Source: Botryococcus braunii (Eukaryota > Chlorophyta > Trebouxiophyceae). From it: DNA of 64,000 bases. Both the position numbers and the translations under genes were made by a program. Where the stretch lies: assembly GCA_002005505.1 (NCBI GenBank), contig KV908372.1, forward strand, positions 1-64,000, given 5' to 3'. Positions 34,726-46,857 of this stretch are shown in pieces (position 1 is the stretch's first letter; every line of letters starts with the position of its first letter). The notes below the pieces were generated by a model. It was not told the DNA's origin. It saw only the letters and a program-made list of their open reading frames with translations, and searched no databases.

Positions 34726-35535
34726 TGTGAAAGGTTATGGGCAGAGAGAACACCTGTAAGTCCGCAAAAGGATTTGTCAATGCACTTGTAGAGGTTTCGT
34801 CAGTCAGACCTCGACACACCCTTTGCGCGCGACTGATACAGGTTCGACAGGAGCGCCTTCCCTTGCGGCAACCAAAAAGCAAGTGCGACTGTCTCAAACA
34901 CAAATCAAATATGCAATAGCAAGCTTCAACTTGTAGCAAACAGACAGGACTTCCATTCCGTGGCACAGGATTCGGCCAACCAACGAATGACGAGTCTGTC
35001 GCCTCCAGCAGTTAAATACCTGACCGTGTTTGGCGCCCAAGGGACTCGATAAAAGTCGAGTCCCTGAAAGCTTCTCATTCCAAAAAGTCCCTAATTGGTA
35101 ATCCAATACGGATGATGTGTCCTAGACAAAATACCTAAAGGTCCCATTTTCTGTACCTAATTAAACACACTGATGTGGCCGCCTAAGAATTAGTTTGACT
35201 GACCTCGAAGACGTATTCGAGGTCCCAAAAAACAAGTTCCACTGAGTGCCACGATGCTGTGTGAGTCAATGCAAAGTTGTCCAAACCTCTATGTGAAGTT
35301 ACGTGAGGAAGACTGAGGTCTGTCAAGGAATTATGTCGCTTCACAGCCAAGTTCCTAGGACTAGCTGGAAGAAGTATGCAGTAGTTTGCACCTAAGGCCC
35401 AACAGTGTTGTGCCGTCCAGGGCAGCCTGGCATGCACGACTGTTTTGCCTAGGATGAGTCAGAAGAATACCTCTGAATAAGTCCAACAGTAATGCTCCCT
35501 AAGTAATTACCTGATCTAGGTCATTACCTACAACA
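34726..35535 (-). repeat. Copia-A 5' LTR, short (spliced) type (copy 5)
   Basis: 810 bp: U3 (34989-35535, 547 bp), one spliced transcribed segment (34754-34988, 235 bp with one extra T) and U5 (34726-34753, 28 bp). The intron, spacer and second repeat of long LTRs are absent. It is the product expected when cDNA of the spliced leader is transferred in register to the start of R. Confidence 0.88.
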
Positions 35536-38500
35536 GATAGCGGACTCCAATGTGCTTCGTCCTGGGTGAAATGGGTATGCCTCTAATGTTGGCCAGGGCT
35601 CCAGTATTATCTGAGAGTATGACTGCAGCTCCCAGATCCTCTCCAACATCCTGCACCAACTTGGACAGCCAAAGTGCCTCCTGGACACCAGTGCTCATTG
35701 CTATGAATTCAGCCTCAACAGTTGACAGGGCAGCCAGCTTTTGGAGTTTGCTACCCCAAGAGATAGCCGTGCCATCAGACAGGAAGATAAAACCAGAGGT
35801 GGATCTGTACCCATCCAGATCCCCTGCAAAGTCTGAATCAACATATCCAATGATCCCTCCCTTGCTCCTTTCCCATTTGAGACCTAACTCCTTGGTCCCT
35901 GACAGATACTGGAGCAGATGAATCCCAGCCCCCCAGTGAATAGAAGTCGGGGAGTTTGAGAATCTTGCTAGGAGAGAAGCAGAGTAGGAAATGTCTGGTC
36001 TGGTAGTGTTTGACAAGTAAAGAACACCCCCAACCAGTTCCCTATATCTGTTGCTTTGGGGAAGTGGTTTGCCTTCTCCCTTTTTGAGTTTCATTGATCT
36101 ATCGAAGGGAGTAGATTTGGGCTTGTCCCCTTTTAAATCGAAACTCTCAAGCATGTCACTGATCAATTTCTCATTTGAGAGTGTAATTGACAACAAAGCA
36201 CCATTTGCATCTCTCTCTTGTTTTATTTGCATGCCTAGAAAGTGTTGTGCCTCCCCTAAGTCCTTTATGCTGAAATGACTGGACATAAGTGATTTGACTT
36301 CTGTTATGACAGACATGCTCTGTGATAGTAATAGTATGTCATCAACATACAGCAGAAGATAGACTACAGACCCCTCTGACTTGTTCAGGATGAATAGGGA
36401 TGGATCAGCATCTGAGATAGTAAAACCTGAACTCACAAGGACATGACTGATAGTGTCATACCAAGCCTTGGGCGCCTGCTTGAGCCCATAGAGGGCCTTG
36501 TGCAGCTTGCAAACAGTATTGGGTCCACCTACATGAAAACCCTCTGGTTGCTGCACATAAATTTCCTCTGCTAATTTCCCATGTAGGAAGGCTGTGCTGA
36601 CATCCATCTGATGCACATGCATGTCCCTGTTCACAGCCTTCGCCAACAGGTACCTTAGTGTGGTATGTTTAGACACAGGGGCATAGACTTCAGTGTAATC
36701 TATGCTATATATCTGTTTGAAACCCTTGGCTACCAGTCTTGCTTTAAATCTATCCACCTCCCCTGTTTCAGTGAGCTTTATTTTGTAAACCCATTTGACA
36801 GGGAGGGCCTTTTTGCGTTGTGCATCTGAAACTTCCACATATGTCCAGGTGCTAAGAGCAGAGAGAGACTGCATTTCATCTTTCATGGCATCCAACCATT
36901 TTCCAGCTTCAGGGGAGTTGATAGCTTGAAAGTAAGTGACAGGTTCAACATATATTGTGTCTTTTTGGACTTGAACATATCCAAGGAAAGAGGTTTGGGT
37001 TTCTGTAGTGTGTGCACCAGACCACCAGGGATGTGTTTCTGCATTTTTCCTATTCCTAACTGGATACTTACTGCTGAAACCACCTGCTGGAGGCTTAGGG
37101 ACCACATCCTGGTCTACTCCAGGTTCTAATTGGGGGTCTGGGACACTCCCCCCACTCATTTCATGGATAGTCGCTTGTGGAACACCCTTAAGTGGGCGCG
37201 GACTTGCAGCACTTGTGTAACAGGGTTCTGGACCTAAAGCGTCCGTACTTCCCGCGGCTGCACTTTTACCATGCTTAGTCCCACTAGGATCAAGACCAAA
37301 GTGGTCCTGATCCTTTCCCGTTTGCTCTCCAGCACTAACCAGTGTAGTACCCTGATCCAGCTCTAAGCTAATTTCTGGGATATCTAATGCAAAAGAGACA
37401 TCAGGCATTTGCTCAGTGGTATCACCATCATCAGAATGACCATCTTCTGAGTCAGAATCAGAGACACTCACTAGTGATGGGCAAGTGTCATCCTCATCGT
37501 CTTCAGCCAGTGCTTCAGGCAGATCATGAACAGCATGTTCAGAGAATTTGACATATTCTCTGCAGTAAACATCAATCTTTCCATCAACAAGAACTTTGTA
37601 GTTCTTGCTAAGGCCATCATAACCTACAAAGATACCCTCAGCACTGACAGGCTCAAATTTCCCTCCCCTCTTTGACTTAGGAAGAAGGAGAAAACATTTG
37701 GAGCCAAAGATTCTGAGATGTGAAACATTGGGAGCCTTTCCATGCATCATTTCAAATGGGGTTTTGCTCAAGTGCTTAACAGGAGACATATCTCTAACAT
37801 AATTTGAAGTAAGAAGAGCTTCACCCCAGTTTTCAGATGATAAACCTGAGGCAGCTAGCAAACACCTTGCTTTCTCCTGTAGCGTACGGTTGAGCCTCTC
37901 TATTTTCCCATTCTGCTGATGTGCATATGGGGCAGTCTTCTGGTGAACTGCCCCATGCTCCCTACAGAATTTGAACAACCCATTGAACTCAGTACCATTA
38001 TCTGTTCTGATAAATTGTACTTTACAGTCTTGCTGGTTTTGCAAAGCTGTGAGAATGTATGTAGCTTCTTTTGCTGCATCACTCTTAGATTTAATCAGAA
38101 CAACAAATGAGTACTCTGTGAACTCATCCAAAATGACAAGGGCATACTTGTATCCTTCAGGAGTTTCAGGATCTATGGGGCCCATAAGGTCCATGTGTAT
38201 GACTTCAAGAGGTTTTGAACAAGTATTTTGGGTTGATTTAAATGGTGAGGCTGTCTGCCTCCCATGCATACAGGCATCGCAAGTACCTTGATGACCAATG
38301 CACTTGGATAGGTCACCTGATGGGAGTCCATTTTCTCCCTGCTCAACCTTTGCAAGTTTTGAGCAGAGAGATGACCAAAACGCTGATGCCATATGTTTAC
38401 CAGATCTACATCCACCTTTGTATGGTTGCACTGTGTCTTTTCATTTGACACTGGTAGGGGAACACTGTTTTGTATAGAAAGGTCTGTGAGCCACTGATAA

Positions 38501-39898
38501 GGGTATACATGTTCAGCAATGCCCACAAGATCACCATTTGAATCTGTAAGGTGACAGTGAATGCCATTTATATGAACATCTAACCCATCATGATAGGCCT
38601 TCCCTACAGACAATAAACGCTTTTTAGCTGAGGGTACATGTTTAACATTGTACAGGTAAAGAGAGTTTCCTGTTTCCAGGAAGACCTGCACAGTACCCTC
38701 ACCAATGATTTCCTCCCTACCACCATTTGCTACTATCAGGATATCTGGTTTATCATACTTGAGATAATTCATCATATTCTCACAGTCAGGGGAAATATGA
38801 TCTGTTGAACCAGAATCTATCAGCCAACCAGAAATAGAGGGTTCAGAGCAAACTGTATATAGCTGTGTGCAGTGGCTCTGCTTTGGTGGAGAAGCAAAGC
38901 TAACTCTCTTCCCCTCCAACTTTGGGCAGGTCTCTATGCTGTGTCCATCCTGCTTGCAGTACCTGCAAAATGGTAAAGGCCTCCCTATCTGTTGCAAGGC
39001 TGTTTTACCACTCTGCCCACCACCACCTTGATTAGCACCTTTCTCTACAGCATTTGAAGTAGGGGAATTTGGTGCCTTATACTTAAGGTTGTAACCTTGA
39101 CCAGGAGAGGACTTCTGGTTAAAGGTGTTATTTTTAGGTGGTGGGGTTTGGAGTTTCTTATTCACTATCTGCATATGTGCCAGCTCTAAAGAGTGTTGTA
39201 GCAGATTCACATCAGGATTGGACACTATAATAGATTGTTGAACCTGCTTATGTATATTATACTCCTCAGGGAGTCCATTTAAAAGCATAGTGCAGAGTGA
39301 GAGGTCACTGAACTCATGTCCTAAGCTTTTAATTGTGTTGGCTATTTTTCTACCCCTTAGTACATATGAGGAAGGTTTCTCATTTGTATGCATCTTGAAG
39401 GTGCGGGACTCTTCCTGGAGAGATATGATTTTGCCATTTGCTTTTGTAACAAATAAGGCCATCAAGTAGTCCCACATAGAGTAGGCAGACAAATGATCAG
39501 AGATTTGTATTTGATACTCCTCTGAACAAGACTGTGTTATAATGCTCTGGGCCTTATAATCATCTAAATAACCTCTCATGTCATGAAGAATACAGTATTC
39601 TACCCCCATCTCTATAAGCATTGCATGAACATATCTAGACCATATGACCCAGTTATCATCATTAAGTTTAAGGGGCTCTAACTTTGGAGTAAGCCTTTGA
39701 GAAGGAGAATTGAACTTCATGAAGGGATACCCACTGTAACCATAGGGGTTAAAATTCACCATACCCCAACTGCCAGATACACCACTAAACCAGGGAGGGC
39801 CTGAGGAAGAACCCCCTGGTGGATTTGGAGGCCAGCCACCACCTCCTGGTGGACCACTATAAGGAGGCCCACCACCTGGTGGAGGTGGAGGAGGTGGG
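35536..39898 (-). pseudogene. gag-pol: Copia-D gag-pol, main part, frameshifted and truncated
   Basis: Gag from the Pro-rich stretch at 39898 leftwards, CCHC knuckle CRYCKQDGHSIETC, protease DSGS, GAG-pre-integrase WHQRFGHLS, integrase (RTDNGTEF; QQNGKIERLNR), reverse transcriptase with YVDD and RNase H with YVDSDFAGD. The frame shifts near 38340 at GAGAAAATGG: gag-protease is in one frame and integrase onward in another, consistent with a 2-base insertion or 1-base deletion. The ORF ends at the Copia-A insertion just before the RNase H C-terminus. The apparent N-terminal codons beyond 39898 belong to the chromovirus LTR, not to this gene. Confidence 0.88.
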
Positions 39899-40063
39899 TG
39901 TAGCGCGCCGGTAGGCAGACGGTGCCGGGGATCGGCCCCGCACGTGCCGGGCGGTACATTGGTACTGGGTGTAGCCTCATAGGCTCGCACTATATATGGT
40001 ATGGTGCTCGGACCATACTAGCACTTTCGTCGGTGCACGGCCATCCTTTGCAAGAATATTACA
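39899..40063 (+). repeat. Chromovirus 5' LTR
   Basis: 165 bp from TGTAGCGCG to AATATTACA, identical by eye to 63589-63753. A TATATAT box lies at 39991-39997. Unusually short for a gypsy LTR. The following TTTTGGTGGCCCATATCC (40064-40081) probably holds the primer site, but the tRNA is not identified. Confidence 0.92.
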
Positions 40064-40934
40064 TTTTGGTGGCCCATATCCAAGTCGGTGGATTTGCGAT
40101 GTTGGTTGTTGATCCTGTTTGACGCTTAAGTGTGTCTTGCGGATGGTGTCGATGCTTCAGTGTGTCTTCGTTGTTGCCTGTCGTTCTATTTGGGTTGTTT
40201 CCCACTAGATCGAAGGATCAACAACATCTTGGTATCTAGTTCATGGACTTTGGTTGGGAGAATCCATTCTTCGCACCCATATAAGTTCCGATGACGGGGA
40301 TGGTTGTGGCCTGCGAGGGTCGACGCCGCGCTTGGTGTGTGGATCCAAGCCAGAAAGTACGGATTTTTTCTGTAATCTTTCTAATGGCGTTTGGCTCCGT
40401 CGTCTCCGTGGGGACGGTGGGGGAGGAAGATGGCACTTCACGATAGTGAGTGTACGCTTCCCCTCATTTGGTGTACTTTGGGTTGCTAACCCTTTGCAAA
40501 TGTTATCAACTTGCATTGCCTTGATGAAACTTTGGTGTTTCGAGCATATCGTTGGGATTTCGGTGGTAAAGTGTCAACTTTTCCGGATGCCGATCCTACA
40601 CGGATATTACACGGATATGACGCGGTCTTGCTTTGTTGATTGACACCGAGTAGCATGGAACTGAAAAGCTTTCTCTTTTGAAAGGCTGTTTAGTGCTCGG
40701 CTGGATTTGTGGCATCTTGTTGATTGAACACAAACTTTGCGTGGATGGTCGATTTGGTTCGGGGTTCCACGGCAATCGGGTTCTTCAATTAAGATTTTGT
40801 GCATTTATGGGGCTTTGGGAGCTGCCATAAATGTGGTTGAGCTTTACGTGGGGGTTTGGCTTCCATCATTGCCTCATGAAAGATTTGTCCTCTTGGGCTA
40901 GTCTGAAACCCGCTCTGCTTCACCTCACTATGCA
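40064..40934 (+). other. Chromovirus leader and decayed gag region
   Basis: Between the 5' LTR and the first recognisable coding remnant. A gag gene is expected here, but I see only short open frames in all frames (the longest is 129 codons, 40254-40643) with no recognisable gag motif. The left border of the internal duplication lies at 40714. Gag is either too diverged to recognise by eye or destroyed by frameshifts. Confidence 0.5.
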
Positions 40935-41345
40935 AGTTGCCGGTGTGGCGTGCAATGAGCGATGTGGCGGGGGTGGTGAAGCTACCACATATGCTGAATC
41001 TTTGTAGGCGATGTGCTCAGGTGTCTCCAAGGAAAAGGAGAAGGTGGCTGAACGCGAGGAAGGGGAAATTCCTCGGGACCGGGGGACAAAGCATCCTGCC
41101 AGCAACCACCTCCTACAGGAGGCATACGGCACTTGGCCAAGCTTCAAAAGAAGCATGGCCTAAGCCTGGACATGCGGGAGGCAACATGCAAGCTGGCTCG
41201 GGGAGTTTGCTTCAGATGCAACCCAGACCACTTTGTATTCGACTGCCCCGGCAAGAGGCCAAGAAGGGGTCTTCTGGCAAGAAGACAAGCCCGGGCACGG
41301 GACCTTCTTATGCTTGAAGGTGTGGGCCTTCGCTTGGCGATGTAA
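40935..41345 (+). pseudogene. gag: Chromovirus gag C-terminus remnant (unit 1)
   Basis: Pieces of the gag C-terminus spread over more than one frame. The clearest is 41133-41345, which includes a zinc knuckle CFRCNPDHFVFDC followed by a basic stretch. The knuckle has spacing C-X2-C-X3-H-X4-C, one residue short of the usual C-X2-C-X4-H-X4-C, so it is either an in-frame deletion or a variant. An upstream Lys/Glu-rich stretch reads in a different frame, showing frameshift decay. Confidence 0.55.
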
Positions 41346-41369
41346 GCCTTGCATGTTTGACGTCTATTC

Positions 41370-42423
41370 ATGCATTTGCTTGTCAAGAAGCCGTGTCACA
41401 GCTTGGTGTTTCCTGCCGAGGTGCAGGGGAGCAAGGCCACGGCGATGCTGGACTCGGGAGCTTCTTGCAATGTGGTCAGTGCAGACTTTGCTAAAGCCCT
41501 TCACTTGGAGATTGTGCCGCCGAAGGGGGATTCTTTAAGCATTAAGTTGGCTGACGGGAGAACTGTAAACCACATCGGATGTGCTGTCTTAGACATTGTC
41601 ATCCAGGGGGTACAGTTTGCTAAGGTGTCGTGTCTTGTGCTAGACTTTGCCATGGATTGGAATGTGCTGTTGGGGACTCCCTGGTTAAAGACATTCCGTG
41701 CAAATCTCATGTTTGAAGAGGACACCGTTAGGGGGTATACAAGAAAGAACAAGCCGTTCGTTTTGCGTTGCCCGCCTAAGGAGGAGAGGCCTTTGAAGGG
41801 TTCAGAAGTGGAGGATGTGCCTAGATTGGTTTTGTCTGCAGTGCAGGCTAGAAGGTTAAGCAGGAAGGGCTGCCAGTCCTTTCTGGCAATTGTAACCGAT
41901 CTATCTACCGATCCGAATGTCTCCATTCCTTCTCCCAACTCTCCTGTTGTTGACATACTCAGTGAATTCCAAGATGTTTTCCCTGAAGATGTCCCGCACC
42001 TTCCGCCTGAGAGGCAAGGGGTTAGACACACTATACCCTTGAGCGATCCACATGCTCGTCCACCGTCTCGTCCGTTGTACCGGCTTTCACGCTGAGAGTA
42101 TGATGAGGCGTTACGCCAGACAAAGCTATTGTTGGACAAAGGGTATATACAGCCGTCTACATCACCCTATGGTGCGCCCATTCTTTTTGTGCAAAAGAAG
42201 GATGGAATCCTCCGGATGGTCATTGATTACCGAGCTTTGAATCGACAGACGGTCAAGAACAGGTATCCGATGCCTCGTATCGATGAAACTCTTGATCAAC
42301 TGCAGGGTTCTACAGTGTTCTCTAGTCTTGACCTCACGTCTGGCTATCACCAGATCCGGATCACAGATGAGGATATGCCAAAGACAGCTTTCAGAACACC
42401 CGCGGGGTTGTTCGAGTGGCGGG
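41370..42423 (+). pseudogene. pol: Chromovirus protease and 5' half of reverse transcriptase (unit 1)
   Basis: Retroviral-type aspartic protease with MLDSGASCNVV (Asp near 41451), followed by the region leading to reverse transcriptase. A TGA at 42093-42095 interrupts the frame right after YRLSR, where the reverse transcriptase domain begins. The same frame then reads on through [24 protein letters not shown] and [12 protein letters not shown] to FEWRV. There it is cut by Copia-C and resumes at 56950. Unit 2 carries the identical TGA, so the mutation predates the duplication. Confidence 0.87.
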
Positions 42424-43129
42424 TGTAAACTTCTGAGGTTGGCGTTCCCTGTATGACCCGGGCACGAAGGGTGATTAGCTCGTCGGTACTCTTGTTGTGT
42501 GTAGGAGAACAAGCAGTGACCGAATGTGAATGAGGACTTGATAGGCAACAGTCAAGAGATAAGCACCCGAAGTGCCTTTAATGTCCCAATCAAGTCATTA
42601 CAATGCTACTTGCTTTCTCTCATCGCTCCGTAATTCAAACTACTTAATCTACTTAACTATCGATAGTCTGCATTATCGGTGTTCAACGAGGAAAAACATT
42701 AGCATCAATTTAACAATACTACCTAGACCTTTCCTAACCCATTGTCAATGAGGCTTCAGTCTCTTAACGTCAGTTTACCTGTATGACCCGGGCACGAAGG
42801 GTGATTAGCTCGTCGGTACTCTTGTTGTGTGTAGGAGAACAAGCAGTGACCGAATGTGAATGAGGACTTGATAGGCAACAGTCAAGAGATAAGCACCCGA
42901 AGTGCCTTTAATGTCCCAATCAAGTGCCTCGTCCTTGCACGCCGGCGTCATAAATCCTTTCTAGCAAACCGTGTCTGATTACCTCATCCTTCCTAATCAA
43001 CGTACAATTGGTCTAGATGGGATCTGGCAGAACTCCCAGGTTCTGCCACCTATTATTCATTGAAGCTGATCTGGCCACTATTACTCTTCTGAGGGAAAGG
43101 CACCAAAATGTTCTGTCACTATTATAACA
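42424..43129 (-). repeat. Copia-C 3' LTR
   Basis: 706 bp. It has the same internal 147-bp duplication as the 5' LTR and directly follows the polypurine tract (minus strand). Confidence 0.93.
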
Positions 43130-43147
43130 CTTCCCCTTGCCTTTTCC

Positions 43148-45085
43148 TCACAAAAACTTGGCCAGTCCCAGAGCCTCACGATGACTCTGAAATACCTGCC
43201 TTGTCAGAGGCTTGGTAAATATATCTGCCACATTCCTAGCAGAAGGAACGTATTTCACGTCAACCTGTCCCAATGCAATAGCTTCCCGAGCAAAATGAAA
43301 GCTGATTGCAATGAGCTTGGTATGCTTAGAGAACACTGGATTTCTGAGATGATTGATGCATCCCTGATTATCACAGTGGATCTTCACAATCCATGGAGAA
43401 ATACCAATTTCTTCCAGGAATCCCTTCATCCAATTGGCCTCTTTGACAGCTGCACTCGCCGCCATAAACTCGGCCTCTACAGTGGATGTGGCCACTGCAG
43501 ACTGATTCTTGCTTCCCCAAACTACAGCTCCTCCAAACACACGAATTACGTAACCAGTGGTGGAAAAACGATGATCCTGATCACCACCATAATCTGCATC
43601 CACAAAGCCCTCCAGCTCTGTGTCCTTCCCTCCAAGTACTAAAACAAGATCCCTGGTAGCCATCAGATATTTCAACACTCTGATTGCTTCATTCCAGTGA
43701 GCAGTGGTGGGAGTAATCCTATATCTGGAGAGCACTCCCACAGCCTGGGAAATATCAGGCCTGGTGGTGTTGGCAATGTACAACAGTGACCCAACCAGTT
43801 CACAATATCTGTGACCTGGAGGTAAGGGACTCCCAGCTCCAATGCTGGCACTGTTGTCCTTAGACATAGGTCGCTGTGTGGCTACAAAATCCTTAGTCAT
43901 AGGGGTGTCAGGCCCCACAGACTCCAGATCCAGCCCAAATTTCTCAACTAGAGCATCAATCTTGGGGATGCAGCTCAAAGAAATCAACCCTTTCTCTCTA
44001 TCTCTCATCACTTGGCAGCCCAAGAAATCTTTCACCTCTCCTAGATCATGAATGGTGAACTCCTGCTTCAGCAACCCTTTCACTCTCTCAATCTCACTCA
44101 TGCCCTTTGAAACTATCAATAGATCATCAACATAAATCAGCACAAAGGATTTCCCTCCATCCACAGAACATTTCACATAGACCCCAGCATCACTCTTGCA
44201 CACCTCATACCCCATGGTGTGTAGCTTCTCATTAAGGGTCTTATGCCATGCCCTTGGAGCTTGCTTCAGGCCATACAGTGCCTTCTTCAAGCGACACACA
44301 GTGTTCCCATCCCCATTCTCAAACCCAGGAGGTTGTGTGACATAGACCTCCTCCTCTAATTCACCATTCAAAAATGCAGTCTTGACATCCACCTGGTGAA
44401 TTTCAAGACCCTCCTGTGCAGCTACTGACAGCAATGCTCTTCTAGACCCATAACTGCTGGTGGGAGCAAATACCTCCATTACATCCACTCCTGGAATTTG
44501 CCTACACCCTTGAGCCACCAGCCTCGCCTTGAATCTAAGCACATTACCATGTGCATCCATTTTCACTGAAAAAATCCAGTGAACTGGGATTACTTTGTGA
44601 CCACGAGGTCTTGGAACAAATTCCATTACCTCATGAGCATCTAATGAATTTTGCTCTTCCTGCATAGCTGCCTTCCAGTATTCCCATTGTGGGGACTGCT
44701 GGGCCTCCCTTAGACTGGAAGGGACACTAATCTTCCCAAATCGCACCCCAGTGGGCTTCCCCTGATCTTGCTTACTCTCACCCTCACTGTTACCCACTAC
44801 TCTTTCGCTGAAGGTCGCCGCACTGCACGTGGGCACTATGGGCACAGATTCAGATCTTCCCCTCTGCTCTTTCTCTCTTTGAGACTCACAGCTTGCCCTC
44901 TCAAGCTTGCTGTCAGACACTCTCACATCATCCTCCCAAACACAGGTACCTCTCGGAAAGCTCTTGTAATTGGGGGAGTTCTCACACTGTCCAGGCTTCC
45001 GATTCACCTCCTCAGACACCCTCTCACATGGCTGACGGTTTGCAGTCCCGTCTGGACTCTCACAAGCATTGGAATCACTCTGCAT
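43148..45085 (-). pseudogene. pol: Copia-C reverse transcriptase and RNase H part of pol
   Basis: Open for 645 codons to a TGA 18 bp before the 3' LTR. It has the acidic linker, the reverse transcriptase N-terminus (VIPVHWIFSVKMDAHGNV), YVDD active site (FVLIYVDDLLIVS), RNase H YGGDQD and WGSKNQSAVATSTVEAEF, and the C-terminal FTKPL. It is close to Copia-B and Copia-A in the same domains. Both domains look intact; it is a pseudogene only because it is out of frame with the upstream integrase ORF. A (TC)n run at 45124-45140 lies at the join and may have slipped. Confidence 0.9.
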
Positions 45086-45150
45086 TGCATGAGCTCTTGG
45101 TCTGTCTTGATGCTGTGCCCATGTCTCTCTCTCTCTCTGTCTGCTCCTTA

Positions 45151-46857
45151 CTAGACATGAGCGCTGGGGCGCTCATGAGGCCCAGCAGCACACTCCCATG
45201 CATGGCCCACACTTGCGTGGCTGGCACCACATTGTCCTTGGGCATCACATATTGAGTTCTCATCTCTAACATTTCTCTCAGGCACTGAGCAGGTCCCACC
45301 CATACAGCTCAGCTCACTTGGACCATCTGCAGTCTGATCAGAGACTGCCCCCCTCTCATCTCTTACAAGTGAAACAGGTCTCTCGGTGTTCTGACCCAAT
45401 TCCTGCACTTCCCCTGGTCCCAGTGACTCTGTGTCACCATCAGTCAACCCCTCTCGCTCACAGCTCTCTCCCTTATCCTGTGCCAGCAGGATATCTCGAG
45501 CTGCAGTTCGTTGCTCATAGCGTTGAGCCCGCGACAGTCCATCCGGAGGCGGAATGGTCGTTGCCGGAAGAGTGTTACGCAGTAACTGCTGTGCTCTCTC
45601 TAATATCCGTTGGTGTTGCCCACTGTCCGAGCTTCCTCGCGCCAGTCGTTGAATTGCGTCCAGAGCCCCGGACTGATCCAAGTCCGGCTGCTGTTCTCCC
45701 GTGCTTGATTCAGGAGTCCCATCGGGAATGCCCTCCTCTTGGGAAGGCTTCCCCTGACTATCAGGCTCAGGTGCAGGTGCAGGTACTGGGAAGGAGCTGT
45801 CAGGTCTACTGCTGGGGCAGGGAGCGCTGACAGCCTGTTTCCGAGTGCTACATTGAGGTGAAGAGGCTGCAGGATTGCTGAGAGGGTGTTGGTCTGGCAA
45901 GCCTTCTGGATATGAGAACTGCAGGGACTGGTCAAGGAGAGAGGACATTCCCACCCGAGAAGCTCCTCTGATGTGCTCCACAAATTGAACATCTCTGCTC
46001 TCTCTCCAGACTCCCCCTCCCAGATAAATACGATATGCCTTGGACACTGGGGAATAACCAGTGAACATGCCAGGCACAGCCTTTGGTGCAAATACCCCCC
46101 TCTGCTGATCAGGCACATGCACGAATGCCAGACATCCCCACGTACGAAGAAGTGACACATCTGGCTTGTATCTCATGAATAGTTCACAAGGAGTGAGAGG
46201 CCTGCCTGTACTGGGTCCCATATTCAGGAGGATGCAGGCTGTCTCGAGGGCCTCTTTCCACATGACTGGGCTGGCACCAGCAAAATTGAGGAGGGTTCTG
46301 GTTCGCTCCTTCAAGGTCCTGTTGGCCCGCTCTGCTATCCCGTTCTGCTGGGGTGTGTAGGGGGCAGACATCTCCAGCTTAGTGCCCTGAGTTGCACAGA
46401 ATTCCTTGAATCTGGAATTAATAAATTCTGTGCCCCTGTCACACCGAATGCACTTAACAGTTGCCCCTCTTTCTGTCTGCCAAAATAGGATCAGGTCCCT
46501 GACAACTGAGGCAATTACATCCTTTGACTTTACAGGTAGGACAGCCTTCCATCCAGATGCCTCATCAACTACAGTCACCCAGAAACGTTCCCCAGAGACG
46601 GCTGCTGGTGAAATAGGGCCCACAGTGTCTATATGGATTCTGTCAAGAGGATTTATTGCAGGCCTGGAACTTTCGCCAAAGGGAGGACGAGTGTGCTTCC
46701 CCTCAATGCATGCTTCACAATACTTTGGACAGTTCTCACAGGATGACAGGGAGGTATCAATGCCTGTGACCAGCTGTTCATTACTCAGGCGCTGCATCCA
46801 TGGTTCGCCTGGATGTCCCATTCTACTGTGCCACAAAAAACCGTTTCGCACAATCAT
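45151..46857 (-). pseudogene. pol: Copia-C integrase part of pol
   Basis: From GAG-pre-integrase (FLWHSRMGHPGE) through the zinc-binding region (CENCPKYCEAC), integrase core (CDRGTEF and QQNGIAERANR of the D-D-E triad) and a long Ser/Pro/Glu-rich linker. It stops at tandem TAG TAA near 45149. The upstream protease frame is shifted by one base at an A6 run on the plus strand near 46833-46839, six bases where the reading frame calls for five. Reverse transcriptase continues in another frame at 45085. Confidence 0.88.

Larger units (their letters stand above)
27769..35535 (-). mobile_element. Copia-A copy 5, inverted, inserted into Copia-D
   Basis: Minus-strand copy with a short 5' LTR (34726-35535) and a long 3' LTR (27769-29144). 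Primer site 34712-34725, gag-pol 34574 down to 29331 with two lesions. Its right end abuts Copia-D inside the RNase H domain (flank GATAG at 35536-35540). The matching GATAG is absent on the left, so the left insertion border is lost in the scrambled junction. The unequal LTRs are the reverse arrangement of copy 3. Confidence 0.87.

Noticed and set aside
38330..38350. Programmed -1 frameshift at GAGAAAATGG in Copia-D
   Set aside because: It falls inside the GAG-pre-integrase domain, not at a gag/pol border, so an indel is much more likely.
40254..40643. 129-codon ORF in the chromovirus leader as gag
   Set aside because: No gag motif, and the zinc-knuckle remnant lies in another place and frame; kept only as unassigned leader.
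45123..45141. (TC)n microsatellite as an independent repeat locus
   Set aside because: It is a short run inside the Copia-C linker, relevant only as a possible slippage site for the frameshift there.
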